DNA from: Ulota crispa | Taxonomy: Eukaryota > Streptophyta > Bryopsida > Orthotrichales > Orthotrichaceae | DNA: 64,000 bases | Direction of reading: 5' to 3' | Assembly (NCBI GenBank): GCA_963920765.1 | Contig: OY987243.1 | Location: 35,215,060-35,279,059 of the forward strand | Shown: positions 1 through 9,313 of the stretch, in pieces | Layout: each line of letters begins with the position of its first letter | How positions within the stretch are numbered: position 1 is the first letter of the stretch | Made by a program: the position numbers and the translations under genes | Notes under the pieces: generated by a model | Told to the model about the DNA's origin: nothing | Databases searched by the model: none | What the model saw: the letters and a program-made list of their open reading frames with translations, nothing else

Positions 1-947
1 CTTGCAAATTGTATAAGATTATAGAATTTGTCGCTTTTGTACAGAGCAGGGGGTCTTGTGCCATGAAACTAGAATATATCAGTATTAATAGTGACCTGGA
101 GACCAAGTGTGCAGGATTGGTGGAGTTGTATTGTTGGGAAGCACCAATTGGTTGTACGAACATATTTTTTGTGAAAGCCAACCTGCTAGGGAATCTTTTT
201 GATTAGCCCTCTTGGTTTTATCAATTTGTGTTGAGGCTAGACAGTTATTCTTGCTGTGACGTGGATTTTGGGGTTTCTTTTGTCCAAAATGCCATGTGAT
301 ATTACTTAATTGGTTTACCTCTATGACTAGCAAACGCGGAAATTCAAATTGGCAAGGCAAAGTGCCTAATTTGCTCACAATAGCATTGCTGATACTTTCA
401 TGGATGTGTTCCTGATTTTGTATACCTGGATGCCTTCCTACAAAATTAAATGCGTATTACACTCATCATCTTGCGTTGCATTTTGGCAATCTGTAATTAT
501 TATTTTTTGTTGGTGTGAGTTTTTGTAAATAATAATTGATGCATTCATCAAGATTCATTTTATTAGACTTGGTAAGCTTTGTTTATTGCTAAGGAAGATG
601 ACGTCCTTCCCTAATTAATGATTAGCACCAAATTAGATTTACATTTTGATTTTACTTTGTGTCTTGGATTTTTGTTGTAGTTTTTGGATTTGTTCATTGT
701 AGATGCTAGTTGGTTTTATATTGTTGCAACGACCATAAAAGTAAGGAGTTGACGCAATAGTGGGTGTCAAACCTGGCTATTTCTCTCTTGACAAGTTTGG
801 CTGGGTCCACCCCACAACTCAACCACTTTTTGAAATTATAAGGCATGATAACTTCATCACCCACCTCTAGAGGTGGTTGAAAACTTAAACTAGTTATGGC
901 CTCTCTTTATAAAAGTTATCAAGTGATCTTGTAGTTCTCTTCTAAAG

Positions 948-1140
948 GGAGAGTGTGATACTGAAAAGGGAGGGCGTGATACTAAAGAGGGAGGATGTGA
1001 TACTAAAGAGGGAGGGTGTGATACTAAAGAGGGAGGGTGTGATACTAAAGAGGGAGGATGTGATACTAAAGAGGGAGGGTGTGATACTAAAGAGGGAGGG
1101 TGTGATACTAAAGAGGGAGGGTGTGACATTAAAGATGTTA
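948..1140 (+). repeat. 21-bp minisatellite array, forward orientation
   Basis: About nine copies of a 21-bp unit (core GTGATACTAAAGAGGGAGG) run head to tail with few changes. Because 21 is a multiple of three, the array stays open in several frames on both strands and yields false ORFs with a 7-residue period (ILKREGV on the plus strand). I do not regard these as genes. Confidence 0.9.
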
Positions 1141-1182
1141 GTGTTATTACTAATCATCTACTAAAATCTAAATTACCTTTGT

Positions 1183-1447
1183 AATATCACACCCTAACCT
1201 CTTTAATATCACACCATCCCTCTTTGGTATCACACCCTAACCTTTTTAATATCACACCATCCCTCTTTAGTATCACACCCTCCCTCTTTAATGTCACACC
1301 CTCCCTCTTTAATGTCACACCCTCCTTTTTTAGTATCACAGTCTCCCTCTTTAGTATCACAGTCTCCCTCTTTAGTATCACAATCTCCCTCTTTAATATC
1401 ACACCCTTCCTCTTTAATATCACACCCTCCCTCTTTAGTATCACACA
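1183..1447 (-). repeat. Same 21-bp minisatellite, inverted orientation
   Basis: About twelve copies of the unit of the preceding array, here reading CACACCCTCCCTCTTTAGTAT, so the two arrays face each other across roughly 45 bp. Variants include CACCCTAACC and CACAGTCTCC. Single strands of this pair could fold into a long cruciform or hairpin. Confidence 0.88.
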
Positions 1448-1760
1448 TCAATCTTTGTGATATTATCCCATACATAAGTTATGAAGACTTACTCAAATTT
1501 TTATCAAGTAGTTTGTGAAGCTTTGCGAGGGTCATAATTTTGGAGAATTTAGTTCAGCCATCACCTCCATAACTTTATTAAAAAATCGGGACAAAGTTAT
1601 CCTGAAACCTTGAAAAATGCCAGGTTTGACACCCGTTAATGGGGAGGTTATATTTTATCATTTTGTGAATGGGTCCCTATCCGTTACCTTCTTACTTTTG
1701 TGATCTATCCCTAAATGGACATAATTTAGACATCTGTAATATGCATACAACACCAAAATA

Positions 1761-2609
1761 TTATCTTGGAATTAAAGAAAAACTTTGACAAGATTTTGAG
1801 TCTCCTTCAATACTTGATCCTTTATCTTCATCCATAAATTCGTCCATATACTCAACAAAAACTAATTGTTCTACTTCTACACCATCTTTATCAATGAATT
1901 CTTCCAAATAAGAATAATCTTCACAAGTTGCATTTGCAGCCTCTTTTTCTTCACTTGTCATCTTCCTCACCAAGCCAAATGCATTTTTAGTCAAATTGCC
2001 TTCATCATCCGAATCAGATTCATCATCCGAATCAGATTCATCATCCAAATCATATTCATCATCCCAACCATTTTCACTGTCTGTACTATCTTCGTCATAA
2101 TCATTATCAATCTCCTCGAAATCGGAGACTTCTAGAACATCAAATGGTAGTTGGTGTTCAATGTTGTTTTCTTCAATTCTAGTTACTTCGGTAACTTGGA
2201 CTTTGATACCCGCTGAGTAGAAGCTTTTGTTTTGCCAATTTTTGCTTGTAGTACCTCTAGCATTGTTTCTTTTAGTTCTGCAAGGTTGAACATTTCTAGT
2301 CAATTGGGTATCACTAACTTTCTTTTCTATGTTAAATACCCTGCCCCCAATTGTGTAGGCGTCTCTAGAGCAATCGTTGTTTAAGCACTTATAACGAGGT
2401 TGGCGGAAATTTTTATTGGCAAACATCCAAAAAATTTGTTGTCCCGATTTGCAATCCGGACATTCTTTTGGCAATGACTTAATTGAGTCATCCATTTTAC
2501 TTTCCGGCCATTTTAGTACCCTTCCATTTGTATTCTCTTTCTTTCTCTTCTTCTTTTCATTACCTACCTCTTTATCTTCACTAACTCTCTTCCTTGGTGG
2601 CATCCCCAT
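1761..2609 (-). CDS. Acidic nuclear-type protein with a divergent Dof-like zinc finger
   Basis: This is a single-exon frame of 282 codons. The N-terminus is basic (PPRKR, then KKKRKK), which suggests nuclear localisation. Residues about 50-80 read CPDC, then 21 residues, then C-X4-C; QPRY precedes the third Cys and TIGG-x3-N follows the last. Plant Dof domains have CX2C-X21-CX2C with QPRYFC and TKGG-x3-N, so spacing and signature agree except for two extra residues in the second Cys pair. A stretch near residues 180-210 is almost all Asp, Glu and Ser (DDESDSDDESDSDD, a 21-bp DNA repeat). No intron or neighbouring gene gives context. It lies between repeat elements, so it could be a host gene, a duplicate, or an element-borne protein. 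DNA binding is inferred from the finger; the function is unknown. Confidence 0.6.
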   Translation of the reverse strand: MGMPPRKRVSEDKEVGNEKKKRKKENTNGRVLKWPESKMDDSIKSLPKECPDCKSGQQIFWMFANKNFRQPRYKCLNNDCSRDAYTIGGRVFNIEKKVSDTQLTRNVQPCRTKRNNARGTTSKNWQNKSFYSAGIKVQVTEVTRIEENNIEHQLPFDVLEVSDFEEIDNDYDEDSTDSENGWDDEYDLDDESDSDDESDSDDEGNLTKNAFGLVRKMTSEEKEAANATCEDYSYLEEFIDKDGVEVEQLVFVEYMDEFMDEDKGSSIEGDSKSCQSFSLIPR

Positions 2610-3395
2610 ATTGAATAAATGAGGGAATGCACAAAATTCTTCAACAACTTGAAATAAAATACAAGCAATGGAATTGTCTCAAGGAAAGATTAGAAATGAG
2701 AAAGGAATAGTAAAAGGAATGGGAATGACTAATGATTATATAGGAGAAAAATGTAGAGAGGAAAAAGTAAAAGAGAGCACCTCTTTATCATCCCAAAATC
2801 TTAATTTTTCATACGGGAAGATGAAATGTAAAAGCTAAAATATTCATTCATCATTTTTTGTGATTTTGAATGGTGGATGAAAAGCAAAAGAACCATTCTT
2901 GATGAGTATAGTGGTTTAGACGGTGAATGAAAAGCAAAAGGACCATGAATCTAGTGCTTTAGATTGGTGGATGAAAAGTAAAATAAAAGTAAAAAAAATA
3001 TTGGGTAACCTTATATTTTAGATTGATGGATGGAACGATGAACAATGGGAACGCTAGGAACAATGGGAACAATGGGAATGATGGGAACAACAGGAACAAT
3101 GGGAACAATGGGAATAATGGGAACGACGAATGCAAAGAGAAATATGAGAACGTGAATTTGCACTGCTTGATGTAGTGCCGTCGTTTTTTTTATGTACTTT
3201 TTTATTGTTGGTCAAGCAACACGCACTTAAACTTGTAAACAAGTAAGAAAAAAATGGATAGAATCATCCATGTGTACATTCTCATTCGTATAATCTACTA
3301 CTATTGGTACATTTCATCCAAAATTTAGCAATTTTTTAGTTTGTTTGAGATGGATTTGATCATCCCATCCATTTGTTCATTCCATTTCTTGAGTG
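2610..3395. other. Gene-free stretch upstream of the Dof-like ORF, with short tandem repeats
   Basis: From about 2874 to 3000 an imperfect 40-60 bp unit (GGTGGATGAAAAGCAAAAG and variants) occurs three times. From about 3040 to 3126 a 9-bp unit, GGGAACAAT, is repeated about nine times. The region would hold any promoter of the minus-strand ORF at 1761-2609, but I recognise no specific regulatory site. Confidence 0.6.
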
Positions 3396-3642
3396 TTAGC
3401 CCCTAAAGGACCGAGCCCCCTTTTGGGGGACAAATGGGATTTTGGGTTATTACTTATGGCTAAACTACTTTTGCATGATTTTTTGAAAATTTTACAAATG
3501 ATGGGGAATTCAAAAATGTACATAGGCATCTAATTTTTTCTTCATTCCAACATTTATTGAAGAAGTTAAAAATGATTTTTTGGGAAAAGGTTCAAATCGG
3601 GCTATCCAAAAAATTCTTAAAAATTTGCACTATATATATATG

Positions 3643-3878
3643 TATGTATGAAATAGGCTCTTTAGACTTATATATAGGTGGGGAGCTTTGAATTATTCAA
3701 TTTTCATTAATGAGATGGAAGTTATGAGAAGTTTTTGTTTGCAGGTAGGTGTGATTTTGAGAGAAACCATACCTACCCATAAACAAAAACTTCTCATAAC
3801 TTCCATCTCATTAATGAAAATTGAATGATTCAAAGCTCTCCACCTATATATAAGTCTAAAGAGCCTATTTCATATATG
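3643..3878. repeat. Near-perfect inner hairpin, arms about 108 bp
   Basis: Bases 3643-3750 and 3769-3878 are inverted copies with very few mismatches and an 18-bp spacer. It lies inside the 3400-4914 element. RNA copied through it would form a long duplex of the kind processed into small RNAs. Confidence 0.85.
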
Positions 3879-3883
3879 GGTGA

Positions 3884-4611
3884 TTGCAAGAAACACTTGT
3901 ACTTATTTTGTCCCCTTCACCTCTTGCAAGTGCTTTTTGGCTTGTAACTTTTGCTCAAAAATTCCTTTTGAGCTGTAATTTTAGAGAAAGGTACATGTCA
4001 TAGTTAAAGGCCTGTAATAATTATTGCTATTTTTTTTAAAATTATTTTACTATTTTTAAACAGCCCCCTAATAGGTATCTACTTTGGCCATTGTGGGGGT
4101 TTTTAGTACTATTTTGGGTCCAAAAAAGCAAGTCTCATGCCACAAATTAGGAAAGTTGTTTATCATAGAGCATTACATGGAAACACAAAAGGGTTTTAGG
4201 AAATTGTGAATTCTTTGCCTTCCACATGCTCTCAAAGTGGGCATTCTTTGGTCAATGATTGGAGAAAGAAAACAAACTTCCCCAAAAAAGCAATTCCATC
4301 AATACAAGCATCTTGAATAGAGCAAAAAAATTTATTTTTGGTTTTATTTTTTTGATTATTTTACTATTTTCTGAAAAGAAAGAAGGAAATTGTCTTTTTG
4401 TGGGTAATTTCCGTCCCTCTATTTTTGTGCATAACTTTTAAAATAAATTTTTTCTAGGTCTGAATTTTCATAAGTATTCTATTTTAAGCAATTTACATAT
4501 TATCCATATTTTATTTTATTTAAAATATATATATTTCAAAAGCTCATAGTACTACCTAGTACTACCAGTTTTAAGGGTGTTTAAGACAAAACTATGAAGT
4601 GTTTCTTGCAA
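3884..4611. mobile_element. Small element nested in the 3400-4914 element
   Basis: TTGCAAGAAACACTT at 3884-3898 is repeated inverted at 4597-4611, giving perfect 15-bp ends on a 728-bp AT-rich body with no credible coding frame. Family not assigned; no clear target duplication seen. Confidence 0.55.
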
Positions 4612-4617
4612 CTACCT

Positions 4618-4621
<4 letters not shown>

Positions 4622-4680
<59 letters not shown>
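4622..4680. repeat. (TA)n microsatellite
   Basis: About 29 uninterrupted TA units at the inner edge of the right arm of the 3400-4914 element. Another TA run lies at the matching inner edge of the left arm (about 3630-3641), so the interior may have been inserted into a TA-rich loop. Confidence 0.95.
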
Positions 4681-4684
<4 letters not shown>

Positions 4685-4918
4685 GTGCAAATTTTAAGAA
4701 TTTTTTTGGGTTGCCCAATCTGGACCTTTTCCTAAAAAATCATTTTTAACTTCTTCAATAAATGTCTGAATGAAGAAAAAATTAGATGCCCACGTAGATC
4801 TTTTAATTCCCCATCTTCCATAAAAGTTTCAAAAAATCACGCAAAGTAGTTTAGCCATAGGTACATGCCCAAAATCCCATCTGTCCCCCAAGGGGACAAG
4901 TGGTCCTTTAAGGGTTAA

Positions 4919-5518
4919 GGTAGCTAGTGTCAAAATGAGGGAATAATTCAACAAAAATTTACAACTAAAATTATTTCTAGATAATGGTTTTTTTACTAGA
5001 AAATGGTGACAATGGTGTTGATGACTCCCTTGCCAATAATGAGAATAAAGTAGACATACCCATATCTGACCATTTAAGGGTTTGGGGTATCTCAAGGTCT
5101 CAAAAAACTTAGGAAAAAAATCCTTCGGGTTAGCCTTTCAACAAGTTATCAAAGAATGTCATTTTTGTGAAAAAACTATTGTAGGTTATATTATACTAAA
5201 GAGCAAAATTGTAGCTCATAGGTTTCCCTATTAGCAACTCTAGACTAACCTTGAAATTGCTTGGATGTGTTTCTAAACATGTACTTGATGGTCCCAATTT
5301 CAACCCTCTCAAACTAGCTTGTAAGCTAACATGTGGGAGGATTTACTTGTACAAATGGCATTCACTACTCTACTTTGGATTCAACAGAGTGTGAAGAACA
5401 CCCCAAATGAAGAGTGTGGAAATGGGGCCCGCTTGACAATGAGTCGCCCTACCTTACTTAATTTTTCAACCATTTCTAAGGTTATAAAGTGACAATTGCA
5501 TGCCTGTATTGCTGTAGG
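4919..5518. other. AT-rich spacer
   Basis: I see no gene, strong repeat or RNA signature in this stretch between two TTAA-flanked elements. Confidence 0.6.
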
Positions 5519-5522
5519 TTAA

Positions 5523-5747
5523 CCCTTAAAGGACCATTGGGCAAAGTATATACGCTGCCATATAATTGGTATTTGCTACCAAAAAGAAGTTTTAATTTGG
5601 GGTGTCCAGTAGCTCATTAGAACAGCTTTGATCTATTCTCCAACTTTTTTGTTGATCTCAAATATAGTAAAAGTGTGAATCTAGTTCAAATATAAGAAAA
5701 ACACCTCATATTCTATTGGTCGCAGCGGCACGCTGTGTCCTTTAGGG
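5523..5747. mobile_element. 225-bp TTAA-flanked miniature element
   Basis: The left end CCCTTAAAGGAC and right end GTCCTTTAGGG are inverted copies apart from one base. Both sides are flanked by TTAA (5519-5522 and 5748-5751), an exact 4-bp duplication. It shares its ends with the larger element at 3400-4914 and looks like an internally deleted relative. Confidence 0.8.
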
Positions 5748-5751
5748 TTAA

Positions 5752-8012
5752 GAGCAAGTTTGTCCAAAAATATTTCAAAAAATTAGAAGTTGAAATTTTG
5801 AAGAAATCTCTTGTCATAATTAAGCTTGTTGTGTACACAATAAAACAAAAGATTCCGTAGAGAACTCATTAAAAATGTATTCAATATTTCGAAAGAATAA
5901 TAATGATTTGCCTTGGATGTGATGGACCTGCTACTCCCCTACTGTATTGGCTGGTGCATCATGTTCTCGCCTTTTGATTATTGGGTAGAGCGTGTTTGAT
6001 GTCCCTCCCCCATTTCTTCACTTTGCAAGACAATGCTGAACTACAAACATTTTATGTGTCCAAGCTCTCAAGTATAAAAGGATTCTTAACCCTTCAACAA
6101 GTCATATGGGGATTCTTTGTAGCCCAATTTTGTATGTTTCTTGGCCAACACATGCAATGTTATTCATTACTAACTGGAAATATTGCCCCAACTAAGGGGC
6201 AGTTCACATTACGTTTCACGTATTACTTTTGCAAGTCCCACCTCAATGCAAGATCCTAATTTTGTTGGGTTATTAACTACTTAAGGATGTTGCACACCAA
6301 AAAAATTGACAAGATTCATTTGAGGATCATTTAGCGCTTGAATAGAATGGTTTTTATGACAAATGGCAAATACCAAATATGTAAGCCAAGTCATTGGGAA
6401 AATTGTGCAGTTTTAAAATTTGAAGATTCACTATAGCCACTGGGCTCTAATTTCAAAAACCAATTACAAAAGCTACAATATAGTATATGACATGGTTATG
6501 TTATCATTTAAAATACAATTGAGTCTAGGATTTTTATCAAGTATCCTAAATGAGTGAAGCATGTTTCATTTATCAGGGTTACAATGAGGTGAGGTTAATT
6601 TTATGCTCAAATTTGAAATTGCCCTATTATCACTTCCTTAGAGATATTGACTGTCATAAATGATCATACTTTGTCATTTTCATCTTTGAAATTTTTATTA
6701 TTTTACTTGGCCTTTGTGGTCATCCATAATCAAATGCTAGTTAAGTTGACAACTTTTAATTGTTTGTGGAAATTTGCAATTCACATTTCTATAGTTAAGG
6801 CATTTGGACAATTCATTGTATGTCAAAATTGAGGTATTCATAGCTAATATACTATATCTTCAAGTAAAGAACTTTGAGACCTTTCTTACAATATTGATAA
6901 ACCCAAACCTGAAGCAAACCCCTAAAAAATATGGTATTGCAAAACATAGAAGCTAGTAATAATAGGGTAAGGATGATAATAGGGTAAACTATTTGTATGG
7001 ATAAAAATTTATATGAGTGCAAAGAGACATTTGTATATATATCTGGAGATTATATAACGCATACCAGAAAGGGATAAATGTCCACTCTAAAATCTATTGA
7101 GAATTTAAGATATAGTATGCATTCGATTTTGTTATATTTTGGTACCTTGAGCTTTTGTCTTTCGTAAACAAGACAAATTTCCAAAATCTCAAAGGAAAAA
7201 AAGGAAAATTGGTGCCATTAAGAGTCTTACATACAACAGCTTTTGTGAGGTTTGCTTGTATATTAAATTCATTTGATACTCTCCAAACAAGCAAAAAAAT
7301 CTCCAAATAATCCTAGTTGACTAGTAGTATGTATGTGATTTGGCCTAGAATTTACAGCTCCAATAAAATTTGTGTGCTACCCAACTGCCCCTTTTGTATA
7401 CAACAAAGGATAGTGTATACAAAACAACAACATTCTAAAGGGATTAAGGGCAAAATGTACTAAAAAAAAGCCATGAAGGCTTTAGGCAAAGATACTAGTG
7501 AGATTTGGACTAAAAGTTGGATTTGGACTTAAAATTGGGTTTGGAAAAAATGATTAATTCAAACCTTAAGTGGAACTTCCAAAAAATGTTGCCATGTAAA
7601 TTAAATGTAGTGAATTGAGACGTGGACTTGGGACCTAGTGTGAATGGCCCCTTAAACTTACTTGGTTGCAGGGTATGGTGATATGCACCTACTTTGGAAA
7701 AAAAATTGTCATTGGAATTGGCTTTAAACCCTTGAGTGCCCACTATGAAATCAAGAAAATGAGGCCAAGGGGGACCATGCTCGAAAACATTGTATGCCTT
7801 GAGTTGGAAACTTAGATCGGGAGGATTTGTCACTAAAATAGCAAAAAAGATGCTTAATGCACCCAACCAAAAATTTGTAAAACTTTTGACCTCACCATTT
7901 TGGAGATTATAATAGTCAAAGTACAGTTGACTATGTGGCAACTAGCCAATTTTGGGGGGTCCATGGCTATGGATGCAAAAATTCATGTCTTAGAGGAGGC
8001 TCCTTTTGATGA
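5752..8012. other. AT-rich gene-free region
   Basis: Only short spurious frames occur. AAGGGGC next to TTCACATT at about 6194 and its inverted counterpart near 7636-7651 could be worn ends of a 1.4-kb element, but the presumed target triplets (TAA and TTA) differ, so I do not call it. Nothing else is recognisable. Confidence 0.55.
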
Positions 8013-8015
8013 AAT

Positions 8016-8214
8016 CACTAGTAGAAAATTGCATTGGAACCCACTGAATTATGCAAGGTAGTTCTTGTTGAGTTCATTGGCACTTCCAAAGCAAAATTTT
8101 GTTGAATAATGCATAAATTTGCATTGTTCAGCAAAATTTTGCGTTGGAAACAAGGAACTTAACAAGATCTACCTTACATAATTTAGTGGGTTCCAACGCA
8201 GTTTTCTACTAGTG
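8016..8214. mobile_element. CACTA-type miniature element
   Basis: It begins CACTAGTAGAAAA and ends with TTTTCTACTAGTG, and about 30 bp at each end are inverted copies. The 3-bp target duplication AAT is exact (8013-8015 and 8215-8217). CACTA ends with a 3-bp duplication are diagnostic of the CACTA (En/Spm) superfamily. At 199 bp it is non-coding. Confidence 0.85.
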
Positions 8215-8217
8215 AAT

Positions 8218-8861
8218 TTAGCCAAGGGGTGCAATTTACAAGTATCTTGCTTGGTGCCAAATTTGGTGATGTTGTGACATTTGCAAGGTGTTTTTTTAGA
8301 GGTCCAAAGTTGCAAGGCTCACATGGCATGGTGGAGGATAGATGGGGTAGGGGTATGGCTTTGACCTCCAGAAGGGCATGGCTCCCGGTAGTACATTTGC
8401 AAAACTCTTCTCTAGTCTAAGGCATGCATGCCAAAACACCCCTAATTGTATGGAACCGGCCATAGCTGGTGGCCTCTATCCTTGCACCTAAACCCTAAAC
8501 CGCATGAAATGAAGTTCTAGCATACTATTGTCATACTTAACTTGCACAATCCATGCTTGTACAAGTAGTGAAACCCCCATTGCCTTCTATGTGGCATGAG
8601 AGTAGTACCAGACCTTAAACCCAAGTTCAATTCTAGAACAATACACCCATGATTTGAACTCCGTTTCTTGCAAAGTCATCTTGGGAGGCCAAAATTTGGC
8701 ATGTGGGGCACTCAGGGTTTACAAAACAGAGGCAACTGATTTCTTATTACACCCTATTTGCTAAATTGGGAAAAATGGAGATACTATTTTGTACTCCACC
8801 TAAAACCCAAAAAGCTACCATAAACCAGATTTGAAGGTATTAAATTCAATATGAGCTCATA
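8218..8861. other. Gene-free spacer
   Basis: No supported gene. A 63-codon frame at 8229-8420 has no recognisable domain or splice context. Confidence 0.5.
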
Positions 8862-8986
8862 TTGAAAACTGTGTTGAAGTCAACATAAACTACATGATGT
8901 TTTCATGCTTCTAACGTAGAAATTTTAGTTAGAAGCATGAAAACATCATGTAGTTTATGTTGGCTTCAATACAATTTTCTACTAGT
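8862..8986. mobile_element. CACTA-like hairpin element
   Basis: Arms 8862-8915 and 8928-8980 are inverted copies, almost perfect over about 40 bp, with a 12-bp loop. The right end reads TTTTCTACTAGTA, matching the CACTAGTAGAAAA end of the element at 8016 with a changed terminal base. The left terminus is lost or diverged. Confidence 0.7.
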
Positions 8987-9313
8987 AAAGCCACAAAGAT
9001 TTTTTCCCTCGCAAATTCCTCCTCTCAGGTGAGGCCACGTGTACCAAAAAGACACTGCAAGCTGAGTTTTAGGTGATCACCTAAAACCTTCAAAAGTCCC
9101 AAAATGTAATGTTTTTCCCAATTTAATGAATGGTGTTTTCTTGACTCAAAAAAGGACGATGCTATTTTGTGAGCACAAAATAGTGAGCCTATGAGCGGTG
9201 AGCCTAGGTCTTGTGAGCAAAAAACAATTTTGAGCTCAAAATCAATGAAAAAACTTAAATTTGTCTTTTCAATAGATGAACATTTATAATGCACAATTAT
9301 TAGGCCCTATGTA

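Larger units (their letters stand above)
762..1634. mobile_element. Minisatellite-carrying element with 16-bp terminal inverted repeats
   Basis: GGGTGTCAAACCTGGC at 762-777 recurs as its exact reverse complement at 1619-1634. Between these ends lie two arrays of one 21-bp unit in opposite orientation. The layout resembles a non-autonomous inverted-repeat element whose interior filled with tandem repeats. I found no clear target-site duplication, so element status is inferred from the terminal repeats alone. Confidence 0.55.
3400..4914. mobile_element. Foldback-type TTAA-flanked element with about 240-bp inverted ends
   Basis: The left end CCCCTAAAGGACC (3400-3412) and right end GGTCCTTTAAGGG (4902-4914) are inverted copies. 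The similarity runs inward to about 3640 and 4681, roughly 85-90% by eye. The outside flanks are TTAG (3396-3399) and TTAA (4915-4918), a target duplication with one change. Ends starting CCC next to TTAA are typical of piggyBac-type elements. The interior holds a second hairpin, a further small element and a TA repeat, and no transposase frame. It is non-autonomous. Confidence 0.75.

Noticed and set aside
890-1518. Several 70-85 codon frames with a 7-residue period on both strands
   Set aside because: They are by-products of the 21-bp minisatellite, open in many frames at once.
6191-7655. Possible 1.4-kb element with GGGGC-type ends
   Set aside because: Only about 15 bp of imperfect end similarity and mismatched flanking triplets.
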